Below, piece by piece: positions 36,274 to 45,088 of a stretch of 49,735 nt of DNA. The DNA lies in the NCBI GenBank assembly GCA_018817515.1, contig JAHIUD010000043.1, forward strand, positions 1 to 49,735, read 5' to 3'. Each line of letters starts with the position of its first letter. Position 1 is the first letter of the stretch. The notes beneath the pieces were generated by a model that was not told where the DNA came from, did not search any database, and was given only the letters and a program-made list of their open reading frames with translations. Made by a program: the position numbers and the translations under genes. Source of the stretch: Pseudomonadota bacterium (GTDB lineage: Bacteria; Desulfobacterota; Desulfovibrionia; Desulfovibrionales; Desulfovibrionaceae).

Positions 36274-38346
36274 TTATTCCTCTTCGGCGGCCTCGCGCTT
36301 GTTCTCCTCGATGACCTTGGCCGCGATGGGCGGCGGGCATTCCTCGTAGTTGGAGAACTCCATGGTGAAGGTGCCCTGGCCGCCGGTCATGGAGCGCAGG
36401 TCCGGGGCGTATTTGAGCACCTCGCTCATGGGCACGTGGGCCTTGATCTCCGTGACGCCGCCCTGGGAATCGCTGCCCAGCACCTTGCCGCGGCGGCTGG
36501 AGAGGTCGCCGATGACGTCGCCCATGTGGGCGTCGGGCACGGCCACGGTGACCGTCATGATGGGTTCGAGCAGGATCATCTTGGCCTTTTCGCAGGCCTT
36601 CTTGAAGGCGATGGCCCCGGCGATCTTGAAGGCCATTTCCGAGGAGTCCACGTTGTGGAAGCTGCCGTCGTACAGGGTGACCTTGAAGTCGATGATGGGG
36701 AAGCCCGCCAGCACGCCGCGCGCCGCGGATTCCTGCACGCCCTTGTCCACGGCCGGGATGTACTGGCGCGGGATGGACCCGCCCACGATGGCGTCCACAT
36801 ACTGGTAGCCCGACCCCTTGGGCAGGGGCTCCAGGTGGATCCAGCAGTCGCCGAACTGGCCGCGGCCGCCGGTCTGCTTCTTGTGGCGGCCCTGGATCTC
36901 GCGCGCCGCAGTCTTCACGGTCTCGCGGTAGGGCACCTTGGGGGTCTTTAGGACGATTTCCACCTTGTAGCGGCGCTTGGCGCGCTCCACGCTGATCTCG
37001 ATGTGGTTCTGGCCCATGCCGGAAAGCAGGGTGTCGGCGGTCTCCTCGTCGCGTCCGAGCTTCAATGTCACGTCCTCGTCCAGCAGCTTGGCCATGGCCT
37101 GGTAGACCTTGTCCTCGTCGCCCTTCTCCTTGGAGGCCAGGGCGAAGGTGATGAGCGTGGGCGGCAGGGTGGGCTTTTTCAGCGCAAAGGGGGCCTTGTC
37201 CGAGGACAGGGAGTCGCCGGTCTTGGTGTCCTTGAGCTTGGCCAGGGTGACGATGGCGCCAGGGCCCAGCGGGGTCTTGCAGGGCACCTGCTCCTTGCCG
37301 TTGGTCAAGAGCAGCTGGCCCATGCGCTCCTGCTGGCCGGTGCGCGAGTTGACCAGGGTCAGGTCGCCGCTGAGCGTGCCGGAGAGCACGCGCATGATGG
37401 TGAGCTGCCCGGCGAAGGGATCGGCCAGGGTCTTGAACACGAAGCCCGCCACGGGCGCGGCCTCAACGCTCTCGCGGGCGCTGCCGTCCTCGCCGTCCCA
37501 GTAGGCGTGGTCGAGCGGGCTTGGCAGCACGGCCTGGATGACGTCGAGCAGCTGCGGGCCGCCCATGTTGTTCAGCGCGCTGCCGATGACCACGGGCACC
37601 AGCTCGCCGCTTTTGACACCGGCCACGAGCGCGCTCTTGAGCTCTTCGGGGGTCAGCTCGCCGGCCTCCAGGTACTTCTCCATGAGCGCTTCGTCGCTCT
37701 CGGCGATGTTCTCGATCATGGCCTCGCGCAGGGGCGTGGACAGGGCCGAGACGTCCGCCGGGACTGCGCCGGTGGTCACGCCGCCCTTGCCGTCGAACAT
37801 GAGCGCCGTGTCTTCGAGCATGTCGACCACGCCCTTGAAGCCCTCGCGTTCGCCGATGGGGTAGTTGAGAAGCACAGGCTTGATGCCGAGGCTTTCCTTG
37901 AGCCCGCTGAAAGCGGTCTGGAAGTCGGCGCGGTCGCGGTCCATCTTGTTGATGAAGACAACGGCGGGCAGCCCGGCCTTTTTGACCTCGCTCCAGGCCT
38001 TGCGGGTAAGCGGCTTGACGCCGTCCACGGCGTCGATGACGAAGACCACGGCGTCGGCGGCGGCCAGGGCGTAGGGCAGGTCGCCGTTGAAGTTGTTGTC
38101 GCCAGGGGTGTCGATGAGGAAATGCTGGTTCTTGTTCCACTTGAAATTGGCGAAGCTCGGCTGGATGGAGCCCCGGCGCTTGATCTCTTCGGGCTCGAAA
38201 TCGAGCACGGTGGTGCCGTCTTCAATCTTTCCCAGTCTGTTGGTCACACCTGCATTGAACAGAAGCATTTCAGCGACAGAGGTTTTTCCGCTGCCGCCAT
38301 GTCCGACCAGAGCATACGTCCTTTGAGATTTGAGCGCTTCCGACAT
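36274..38346 (-). CDS. fusA: Elongation factor G-like GTPase
   Basis: 690 residues with all five EF-G domains, so it is a translational GTPase related to EF-G. It is not the usual EF-G: the P-loop is GHGGSGKT (15-22), where ordinary EF-G has AHIDAGKT, and the G3 motif reads DTPGDNNF (79-86) with Asp83 where the catalytic His of DTPGH should be. NKMD is present for guanine binding. Divergent EF-G copies with such changes occur in several bacteria; their role (ribosome rescue, recycling or backup translocation) is unsettled. It is a stand-alone gene with its own promoter and terminator, away from the rpsL-rpsG operon, which fits a paralogue. Confidence 0.9.
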   Translation of the reverse strand: MSEALKSQRTYALVGHGGSGKTSVAEMLLFNAGVTNRLGKIEDGTTVLDFEPEEIKRRGSIQPSFANFKWNKNQHFLIDTPGDNNFNGDLPYALAAADAVVFVIDAVDGVKPLTRKAWSEVKKAGLPAVVFINKMDRDRADFQTAFSGLKESLGIKPVLLNYPIGEREGFKGVVDMLEDTALMFDGKGGVTTGAVPADVSALSTPLREAMIENIAESDEALMEKYLEAGELTPEELKSALVAGVKSGELVPVVIGSALNNMGGPQLLDVIQAVLPSPLDHAYWDGEDGSARESVEAAPVAGFVFKTLADPFAGQLTIMRVLSGTLSGDLTLVNSRTGQQERMGQLLLTNGKEQVPCKTPLGPGAIVTLAKLKDTKTGDSLSSDKAPFALKKPTLPPTLITFALASKEKGDEDKVYQAMAKLLDEDVTLKLGRDEETADTLLSGMGQNHIEISVERAKRRYKVEIVLKTPKVPYRETVKTAAREIQGRHKKQTGGRGQFGDCWIHLEPLPKGSGYQYVDAIVGGSIPRQYIPAVDKGVQESAARGVLAGFPIIDFKVTLYDGSFHNVDSSEMAFKIAGAIAFKKACEKAKMILLEPIMTVTVAVPDAHMGDVIGDLSSRRGKVLGSDSQGGVTEIKAHVPMSEVLKYAPDLRSMTGGQGTFTMEFSNYEECPPPIAAKVIEENKREAAEEE

Positions 38347-38434
38347 CCCTCACTCCATGTGTATCGAGTTTACCGCCGGGAGTTGTCTTCCTGGCGGGTC
38401 GTGGACCGCCTGCCTAGAATCTTCAAGGTCTAGT

Positions 38435-38464
38435 GGTATAGAGAGAGGCTGGCGAGATTGTCAA
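38435..38464 (-). promoter_or_regulatory. Sigma-70-type promoter of the EF-G-like gene
   Basis: TTGACA (38464-38459), an 18-base spacer and TATACC (38440-38435) on the minus strand. It gives a leader of about 80 bases. Strength looks high, so the gene is probably expressed constitutively. Confidence 0.7.
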
Positions 38465-38569
38465 GGGCGGGGGGCGGATGGGGGGCGTCCTTGGTCCGAG
38501 TCTCATGCTTCAATGCATCTTGCCGAGGGTTTTTCTTTCCGATAATAAGCCTGCATTGGAGGAATGCCC

Positions 38570-40123
38570 ATGCGCCGCTTCGCCCGCCTGCTGCCCCTTG
38601 TGGGTCTTGTCCTGCTGCTCTTGCTCCAATCGGCTTTCGCCGCGCCGCAACGAGAAAGGCGGGTGGCGCTCATCATCGGAAACAGCGCCTACAAGGACGC
38701 CCCGCTGAAAAACCCGGTCAACGATGCCCGCGACATGGCGGCGGCTCTGAAAAAGCTCGGCTTCGAGGCCACGCTTCTGACCGACGCCACCATGCAGCAG
38801 ATGGAGTCCGCCGTGCGCGAGTTCGGGCTCAAGCTGCGCCAGGGCGGCATGGGCCTGTTCTACTATGCCGGGCATGGGGTGCAGGTGGGGGGCAACAACT
38901 ACCTTGTGCCGGTGAAGGCCGTGATCCAGTCCGAGAGCGACGTGAAGTACGGTTGCCTGGACGCGGGGCTGGTGCTGGGCAAGATGGAGGACGCGGGCAA
39001 CGGCCTGAACCTCATCATCCTCGACGCCTGCCGCAACAACCCCTTTGCCCGCAGTTTCCGCTCGGCGGAGCAGGGCCTGGCCAAGATGGACGCGCCCACG
39101 GGCTCGCTCATCGCCTATGCCACCTCTCCGGGCAAGACCGCCGCCGATGGAGATGGCAAGAACGGCCTGTACACCAAGCACCTCTTGAAAAATATCGCGA
39201 CGCCTGGCCTTTCCGTGGAGGATCTGTTCAAGCGCGTGCGCCAGGGCGTGGCCGGGGACTCGGCCAGGAAGCAGGTGCCCTGGGAGGCCAGCTCCCTCAT
39301 CGGCCAGTTTTCTTTTGCGGGCGGCGAGCAGACGGTGGAGCAGCCTAAACCGTTGGCCTTGGCGCCCGCTCCCAAGGAGGTGCCGAAGCAGGCGCCGCCC
39401 CCGGCCGCCGAACCCAAGGCCGCCGAACCCAAAGCGGGTGACACCTGGCGCGACCCGACCACGGGCATGGAGTTCGTTTGGGTGCCGGGGGGCACGTTCG
39501 AGATGGGCTGCGGCTCGTGGGCGGGCGACTGCAAGGCTGATGAAAAGCCGGTGCACGTGGTGCGGCTGGACGGCTTCTGGCTGGGCCGGTTTGAGGTGAC
39601 CCAGGGCCAATGGCAGATAATCATGGAGAGCAATCCCTCCTACTTCAAGGAGGGGGACAATTTCCCGGTGGAGATGGTTTCCTGGAAGGACGCCAAAGGG
39701 TATATCTCCAGGTTGAACGCGCAGGGCTCGGCCAAGTTCCGGCTGCCCACGGAGGCCGAATGGGAATATGCGGCCCGCAGCGGCGGCAAGCCGGAGAAAT
39801 ACGCGGGTGGGAACGACCTCGGCCTGGTGGCCTGGTTTCACTCCAACAGCGGCAGCTCCACGCATGAGGTCGGCACCAAGGCCCCAAACGGCCTCGGGCT
39901 CTATGACATGACCGGCAATGTCCGGGAGTGGTGCGAAGACGTGTATGGCCCGTACCCTTCGGCCCCGCAGGAAAATCCTGTGGTGACGGTGGGCTGGTCG
40001 CGCTTGTCGCGTGGCGGCAGCTGGGCCTTTGTGCCGGAGATGGTTCGGGCAGCCTACCGGCTAAAGGAACAACCAAATTCCGCATACGGAGACAGCGGCT
40101 TCCGCCTTGTCCGGACCGACTGA
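38570..40123 (+). CDS. Secreted caspase-fold (C14) protein fused to an FGE/SUMF-type domain
   Basis: 517 residues. A signal peptide (MRRFARLLPLVGLVLLLLLQSAFA) sends it to the periplasm or outside. The caspase-like domain (about 28-260) has the dyad His102 in YYAGHGVQ and Cys154 in LDACRNNP, both intact. A Pro/Lys/Ala linker (about 265-290) leads to an FGE/SUMF domain (about 290-516: WVPGGTFEMGCG, FRLPTEAEWEYAARSGG, GNVREWCEDVYG, RGGSWAF). The C-terminal FGE position that carries the copper-binding Cys pair lacks cysteines (RGGSWAFVPEM), so this domain more likely binds a ligand than oxidises sulphatases. GGAGG lies 8 bases before ATG 38570. Confidence 0.85.
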   Translation: MRRFARLLPLVGLVLLLLLQSAFAAPQRERRVALIIGNSAYKDAPLKNPVNDARDMAAALKKLGFEATLLTDATMQQMESAVREFGLKLRQGGMGLFYYAGHGVQVGGNNYLVPVKAVIQSESDVKYGCLDAGLVLGKMEDAGNGLNLIILDACRNNPFARSFRSAEQGLAKMDAPTGSLIAYATSPGKTAADGDGKNGLYTKHLLKNIATPGLSVEDLFKRVRQGVAGDSARKQVPWEASSLIGQFSFAGGEQTVEQPKPLALAPAPKEVPKQAPPPAAEPKAAEPKAGDTWRDPTTGMEFVWVPGGTFEMGCGSWAGDCKADEKPVHVVRLDGFWLGRFEVTQGQWQIIMESNPSYFKEGDNFPVEMVSWKDAKGYISRLNAQGSAKFRLPTEAEWEYAARSGGKPEKYAGGNDLGLVAWFHSNSGSSTHEVGTKAPNGLGLYDMTGNVREWCEDVYGPYPSAPQENPVVTVGWSRLSRGGSWAFVPEMVRAAYRLKEQPNSAYGDSGFRLVRTD

Positions 40124-40182
40124 ATTGCGGGCAGGGGAGGCGGGATGTGAGGCGGGATGTGAGGCGGAGGAAAGCCAAAGCC

Positions 40183-40806
40183 TTAGACGCTTTGACCCCG
40201 CCCGCCCGGCAGAACCGCGCTTCGTGACCGCCACTGCGGTTCCTCGTCCACCACGCCCCCGAACAGCGAGAGCTGCTTGGGGACTTTGCGCTCCTCGTCG
40301 AGCAGTTCGGCCTCGGAGATCAGCGTGCCGTCGGTCAAGATGTGCGCCACGGCCACGCCCTGTTCGCGCAGGACCTTGCCCAGAAGCAGCCTGCGGTGGC
40401 AGTGCCGGGGGTTGTCCTCGCCGCAGGTCAGCGCCATGCTGTAGCCCTTGGCGAGGCCGTCCAGGAGCCGGTTGATGCCCACCTGGAAGGCCTCGGTATC
40501 TGCGATGCGGTCGTAGAGCACGTACCCCTCGTCATCGTAGAAGCCGGGGTTGTCGGGCATGCCGCCCAGCTCCCGGCCCAGGTACAGGTAGCGCAGGCCG
40601 TAGGCCGTGGCCGACGCCTCGATCTTGTCCTTGTTGAAGTGCGGGGTGTAGCTGGCGTAGGGTTTGGAGCGCACGTCCACCAGCACCTGGATGCCGTGGT
40701 AGCGCAGGTTGGCCAGGAAGGAATGCACAGGCAGGTTGGAAAAACCGGCAGTGTACACGGTGCCCGCCACGAATTCCGGCGCTTCAAAGGTATTACGTCC
40801 TGCCAT
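40183..40806 (-). CDS. DUF488-family protein
   Basis: 207 residues from ATG 40806 (AGGGA lies 7 bases before it). The signature DVRSKPYASYTPHFNK (about 43-58), LGRELGG and CGEDNPRHCHRRLL (with conserved His and Cys) are DUF488, a family of unknown biochemical function that has been linked to nucleic-acid or metal-related roles. The C-terminus carries a short basic Ser/Arg tail. It converges with the caspase/FGE gene, with 59 bases between. A short palindrome CAGACTGTCTG sits just upstream of the start (40823-40833). Confidence 0.85.
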   Translation of the reverse strand: MAGRNTFEAPEFVAGTVYTAGFSNLPVHSFLANLRYHGIQVLVDVRSKPYASYTPHFNKDKIEASATAYGLRYLYLGRELGGMPDNPGFYDDEGYVLYDRIADTEAFQVGINRLLDGLAKGYSMALTCGEDNPRHCHRRLLLGKVLREQGVAVAHILTDGTLISEAELLDEERKVPKQLSLFGGVVDEEPQWRSRSAVLPGGRGQSV

Positions 40807-40992
40807 GATCTTGTCCCTAGGCAGACTGTCTGTATACGTCAAGCTGTTTCTTTGCGAAGGTCAAGCCTCTTGCCGAGGCCGGGCCAGGGCTTGCGGCATC
40901 AGGCCGGGCAATGTATCGTGCGCCGCAGCATCACTGGAAACAGCTCGCGCACGCATGCTGCGCTCATCCACCGCCCGCCAAGGAGGCCGCCC

Positions 40993-41460
40993 ATGCCGCT
41001 CAAGGATTACCAGGACGCCCTGACCCGCCTGCAAAAAGGCCTGGCCCAGGCCTACAAGGACTCGCCCCAGGTGCTCAACGTGCCCGGCCAGTCCGTGGCC
41101 TGCAAGGTGGACCCGGACTACTACCTGGCGTTGGAGCCCGTGTTCCTGGTCCTCATGGCGCGCTGGGCCGTGTCCTTCCCGGAGGCCGTGCTGGAGACCC
41201 TGTCCCACACCGGCAACGCCATCGTGTGCAAGCCCTTGTCCACGCACATCATTCCGCTTTCCGTGACCTGGGGCGGCCAGGACTTCGAGGTCCAGGCCAT
41301 GTTCCTGCAGGCGGACTTCGTGGACCGCGCGCTTAAGCTCTATGCCGGGGCGGCCGCGCCGCTGCCCGTGGCCGACCTGCGCATCCGCACCGCCGACCGC
41401 GGCGCAGTGGAGGCCTTCTTCGGCGATTCCACCCCGCCAAAGAGCCTGGCCTACCTGTAG
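40993..41460 (+). CDS. Protein of unknown function, 155 residues
   Basis: Cytosolic-looking, no signal or membrane segment, and no motif that I recognise. It begins MPLKDYQDALTRLQKG, has a possible amphipathic helix over residues 1-20 and a beta-rich centre (IIPLSVTWGGQDFEVQAMFLQADF near 95-118). One or two cysteines only. AGGAGG lies 6 bases before ATG 40993, a strong ribosome site, and the gene is closed by a good terminator, so it is a genuine gene. It is divergent from the DUF488 gene; no functional clue comes from the context. Confidence 0.65.
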   Translation: MPLKDYQDALTRLQKGLAQAYKDSPQVLNVPGQSVACKVDPDYYLALEPVFLVLMARWAVSFPEAVLETLSHTGNAIVCKPLSTHIIPLSVTWGGQDFEVQAMFLQADFVDRALKLYAGAAAPLPVADLRIRTADRGAVEAFFGDSTPPKSLAYL

Positions 41461-41484
41461 CCCCTGGCGGCTTTCGCGCCGTAA

Positions 41485-41532
41485 ACGCAAAAGGGCGATC
41501 CACCAAGTCTCAGGTGGGTCGCCCTTTTGCGT
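41485..41532. terminator. Bidirectional terminator
   Basis: Arms 41485-41504 and 41513-41532 pair over 20 bases with one mismatch. Lying between converging genes, it can end both transcripts. Confidence 0.85.
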
Positions 41533-41554
41533 GGGGGAGAGTCGGTGCGCGGGT

Positions 41555-42190
41555 CTAGTCGTCGCTGGCGTTGGGGCACTTGGGCCGCAGGATGCAGATG
41601 GAGCAGCCCTCGCTGTAGGGCATGCGCGTGAACACCGCGAACTGGCGGTTCACCGTGCCCTCCTTGTTCCAGATGAGCCCCAGCTTCTCAAAGGCCTTCA
41701 GGATGCCTGCGGTGGGCTTGGGCAGGGGCGCGCAGCCCTTGTCGGCCAGTTCGGGCACCACGTTCTGCGCGGCGGACATGACCATGTGGATGGCCAGGTT
41801 GTGGAAGGCCATGCCCGCGCCCGGCGAGTCCTGCCAGATGCCCTCGATCTCCTCCTCCACGGGCTCTTCCAGCCAGAGGATGATGTGCCCGCCCTCGCCC
41901 GGCGCTGCCGGGTCGGTGATCTTGTAGGCGCGCAGATATTTCTCGGCCCAGGTGTCGAAGCGCGGCTCCAGCTCTTCCAGCAGGTCGTGCTCGATGCGCG
42001 TCTCGCCGGAAAGCTCGCAGTAGGTGAACAGGTCGAACTCCGGGTGGGCGTCGAGTGCGTCCACCTGGATGGGCCCCACAGGCTTCTTGGCTGCGGGCTT
42101 TTTTATCGCTGGTTTGGCTGCTGCGGTTTTCTTGGGGGCGGCCTTGGCGGCAGCGGGTTTCTTGGTCGCAGGCTTCTTGGTCGTGGTCAC
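41555..42190 (-). CDS. Protein with a Lys/Ala/Pro-rich N-terminus, function unknown
   Basis: 211 residues. Residues 1-38 consist of KKPAA-like repeats (KKPATKKPAAAKAAPKK and so on), basic and disordered, of the kind seen in histone H1-like tails. The remaining 170 residues are folded, acidic (EEPVEEEIEGIW) and end CSICILRPKCP, with three cysteines that could bind a metal. No family recognised. It is 19 bases after lpdA on the same strand, so it is probably the last gene of the glycine cleavage operon, though a role there is unproven. Confidence 0.7.
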   Translation of the reverse strand: MTTTKKPATKKPAAAKAAPKKTAAAKPAIKKPAAKKPVGPIQVDALDAHPEFDLFTYCELSGETRIEHDLLEELEPRFDTWAEKYLRAYKITDPAAPGEGGHIILWLEEPVEEEIEGIWQDSPGAGMAFHNLAIHMVMSAAQNVVPELADKGCAPLPKPTAGILKAFEKLGLIWNKEGTVNRQFAVFTRMPYSEGCSICILRPKCPNASDD

Positions 42191-42209
42191 GCGGAGCTCC
42201 TCTTTGGCC

Positions 42210-43577
42210 TTACACGGCCTCTTTGTCGGCCAAAAGCGCGGCCTTGAGCGATTCGTCCAGGGTCGGATGGGGGAACATGAAGGCCTCGGCTTCCTCGCGG
42301 GTCCAGCCGAGCTTGATGATCAGCGTGGCGAAGCAGGCTAGGCGCGAGACGCCCGCCCCCACCGCCGTGATGCCCGCGACCTTGCCGTCGCGCCAGATGC
42401 ATTTGACGAAGCCCGCCGTGGCCGCGTGGGCCTGGGCGATGGGGTTGGCGATGAGCTGCGCGCGGCTGACGAGCACGGACGAGCCCTGGGCCTTGGCTTC
42501 CTCGGCCATGGTGCCCGCGCGGAAGACCTCTGGCGCGCCATAGAGGATGCTCGGCACCGGGCCGGAATCGTAGGGCTTGGCGGTGCGGCCCAGCAGCCGC
42601 TCGACCACGTAATGGGCCTGGTGGCTGGCGGCGTGGGCCAGGAGCATGCGCCCGTTGACGTCGCCCACGGCAGAGACGTTCGGCGCGGCCTGAAGCTGCG
42701 CATCGGTCTGGATGTAGCCCGCGCCGTTTAGGGTCGCGCCCAGGGCCTCCAGCCCCAGGTCGGCTGTGTTGGGCTTGCGGCCCACGGCGATGAGCGCGCA
42801 GTCCGCGTGAAGCTCCTCGCCGCCTTCCAGCGTCAGCACGGCCTCTTCGCCGCGCGTCTTGACCGAGGCCACCTTGACCCCGAGCCGGAGATCCCAGCCC
42901 TGGCGCTTGAACACGCTCTCCAGCGTCTTGCTGACCTCCGGGTCTTCCATGCCAGCCAGGCGCGGCAGGGCGTCCACCAGGGTGATGGTCGCGCCCATGC
43001 GGTGCGCGGCCTGGGCCATCTCCAGCCCGATGAACCCGCCGCCCACCACGATGAGGCTTTTGGGCATCTCGGCGAGCGCCAGCAGCCCTGTGGAGTCGAG
43101 CACGCGTGCCCCGTCTGGCGCAAGGCCGGGGAAGCTGCCGGGGCGCGAACCCGTGGCCACGATGAGGTTGCGGTAGCTCAGGGGCGTGGGCCCTTCGGCG
43201 GTGGCCACCTCCAGGCTTCCTGCCGCGACCACGCGCCCCAGGCCGGGCACGAGGTCCACGCCGAGCTGCGCCAGGCGCATGCCCATGGCCTTGCGCGTGG
43301 CCGCGAGGTACTTGTCCTTGCGGGTTTGCAGGGCGGCGAAGTCGATGTCCACGCTGCCCGTGGCCACGCGCATCTTGGCCTGCGCGGCCAGCTCGTCCAC
43401 GGCCTCGGTTGCGCCGAGCCAGAGCTTGGTGGGAATGCAGCCTCGGTTCAGGCAGGTGCCGCCGAGCTCGGCGGCCTCCACCAGCGCGGTTTTGAGTCCC
43501 GAACCGGCGGCCTCGATGGCGGCGTCGAAACCGCCGGGGCCGCCGCCCAGGATCACAAGATCATACGTTGTCGCCAT
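42210..43577 (-). CDS. lpdA: Dihydrolipoyl dehydrogenase
   Basis: FAD enzyme (L-protein) that re-oxidises the dihydrolipoyl arm of GcvH and passes electrons to NAD; 455 residues. The FAD-binding GGGPGG is at residues 11-16, and the redox disulphide is Cys42-Cys47 in GGTCLNRGCIPTK. The NAD-binding motif GGGFIGLEMA lies mid-protein, and the C-terminal dimer part carries a HPTLDE that matches the catalytic His-Glu pair. It follows gcvPB with a 54-base gap and serves the glycine cleavage complex. Confidence 0.96.
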   Translation of the reverse strand: MATTYDLVILGGGPGGFDAAIEAAGSGLKTALVEAAELGGTCLNRGCIPTKLWLGATEAVDELAAQAKMRVATGSVDIDFAALQTRKDKYLAATRKAMGMRLAQLGVDLVPGLGRVVAAGSLEVATAEGPTPLSYRNLIVATGSRPGSFPGLAPDGARVLDSTGLLALAEMPKSLIVVGGGFIGLEMAQAAHRMGATITLVDALPRLAGMEDPEVSKTLESVFKRQGWDLRLGVKVASVKTRGEEAVLTLEGGEELHADCALIAVGRKPNTADLGLEALGATLNGAGYIQTDAQLQAAPNVSAVGDVNGRMLLAHAASHQAHYVVERLLGRTAKPYDSGPVPSILYGAPEVFRAGTMAEEAKAQGSSVLVSRAQLIANPIAQAHAATAGFVKCIWRDGKVAGITAVGAGVSRLACFATLIIKLGWTREEAEAFMFPHPTLDESLKAALLADKEAV

Positions 43578-43631
43578 AGTGTCCTACTGGTGGCCGAAAA
43601 AGGCCGCCGTTACAGGTCGCCTGCAATCGTT

Positions 43632-45077
43632 CTAAAGGTCGTCCGTCAGCTCCATGCTGCGGGCTGCGCGGGTCTCGTCCAGGCGCGTCACCGGGAGCGT
43701 GGTGGGCGCGTCGTGGGCCAGCTCCGGGTTGGCCCGGGCCTCTTCCAGCAGCGCGATGAGGTCATCGGCGAACTGGTCGAGCGTGTCCAGACTCTCGGTC
43801 TCGGTGGGCTCGAACATGAGCGCCTCCTTGACGATGAGCGGGAAGTAGATGGTGGGGGCGTGGTAGCCACGGTCCAGCAGCATCTTGGCGATGTCCAGCG
43901 CGCGCACGTGGCAACCGGACAGGTTGCAGGCGCTGGCCACGAACTCGTGCATGCAGATGCGGTCAAAGGGCACGTCGAGCACCTTGTCCAGGCGCTTGCG
44001 CAGGTAGTTTGCGGCCAGCACGGCGTTCTCGGTGGCGCGGGTCAGGCCCTTGCCGCCCAGGCGCAGGATGTAGGCGTAGGCTTTGAGCACCACGCCGAAG
44101 TTGCCGTAGAACGGGGCCACGTAGCCGATGGACTTGGGGAAGTCGTAGTTCAGGAAGAACTGGCCGTCCTCCAGCTTCTCCACGCGGGAGACGGGCAGGT
44201 ACGGCACCAGCCGCTCGCTGACGCCCACCGGGCCAGCGCCCGGACCGCCGCCGCCGTGGGGCGTGGCGAAGGTCTTGTGCAGGTTCAGGTGCACCACGTC
44301 GAAGCCTGCGTCGCCCACGCGCATCTTGCCCATGATGGCGTTCAGGTTCGCGCCGTCATAGTAGAGCAGGGCGTCGACGCTTCTGAGCATCTCGACGATT
44401 TTCGGCAGGTTCTTCTCGAACAGGCCCAGGGTGTTCGGGCAGGTCATCATCATGCCCGCCACGGAGTCGTCCAGCACCTTGGCCAGCTCGTCGGGATCGA
44501 CAATGCCGTCCTTGCTGGGCAGGTTGACGACCTCGTAGCCCGCGATGGCCGCGCTGGCGGGGTTGGTGCCGTGGGCGGAGTCCGGGCAGATGATCTTGGT
44601 CTTCTTGTTGCCCTTATCCTTGTGGTAGGCGGCGATGATCATGACGCCGGTGAGCTCGCCGTGCGCGCCCGCCATGGGGTGCAGGGTGAAGGCCTGCATG
44701 CCGCAGATCTCGCACAAGAGCCGCTCGGTCTCGTACATGACCTCCAGCGCGCCCTGGCACAGGCGGCCAGCGCCGCCAAGCTGCGGCAGCACCGGGTGCA
44801 GCCTTGTGAAGCCGGGCAGGGCGGCCACGTTCTCGGTGAACTTGGGGTTGTATTTCATGGTGCAGGAGCCCAGCGGATAGAAGTTCCCGTCCACGCCGAA
44901 GTTGCGCCGGGAAAGCTGGGTGAAGTGGCGCACCACGTCCAGTTCGGACAAGGACGGCAGGCCAGCGGGCTTCTGGCGGAGCAGGCCTTGGGGCAGCAGT
45001 TCGCTGGAGGCCTTGCCGGCCTTCTCGGGCCAGACGCCTTCGCGGCCGGGATCGGATTTCTTGAAGACTGTGTTCAT
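43632..45077 (-). CDS. gcvPB: Glycine decarboxylase subunit 2 (P-protein, C-terminal half)
   Basis: 481 residues. PLP-binding half of a two-part P-protein; Lys268 in HLNLHKTFATPHGGGG is the Schiff-base lysine. AAGGA precedes ATG 45077 by 8 bases; the longer frame (ATG 45092) is possible. GcvPA and GcvPB together decarboxylate glycine and load the aminomethyl group on the lipoyl arm of GcvH. It starts 11 bases after the gcvPA stop, so they are translated together. Confidence 0.97.
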   Translation of the reverse strand: MNTVFKKSDPGREGVWPEKAGKASSELLPQGLLRQKPAGLPSLSELDVVRHFTQLSRRNFGVDGNFYPLGSCTMKYNPKFTENVAALPGFTRLHPVLPQLGGAGRLCQGALEVMYETERLLCEICGMQAFTLHPMAGAHGELTGVMIIAAYHKDKGNKKTKIICPDSAHGTNPASAAIAGYEVVNLPSKDGIVDPDELAKVLDDSVAGMMMTCPNTLGLFEKNLPKIVEMLRSVDALLYYDGANLNAIMGKMRVGDAGFDVVHLNLHKTFATPHGGGGPGAGPVGVSERLVPYLPVSRVEKLEDGQFFLNYDFPKSIGYVAPFYGNFGVVLKAYAYILRLGGKGLTRATENAVLAANYLRKRLDKVLDVPFDRICMHEFVASACNLSGCHVRALDIAKMLLDRGYHAPTIYFPLIVKEALMFEPTETESLDTLDQFADDLIALLEEARANPELAHDAPTTLPVTRLDETRAARSMELTDDL

Positions 45078-45088
45078 ATGCGTGTCCT

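Noticed and set aside
38530-38546. A sigma-28 promoter before the caspase/FGE gene
   Set aside because: TCCGATAA at 38538-38545 is a near match, but no TAAA lies 15 bases upstream.
39440-40123. A diversity-generating retroelement target in the FGE domain
   Set aside because: No reverse transcriptase, template repeat or accessory gene is seen in the window.
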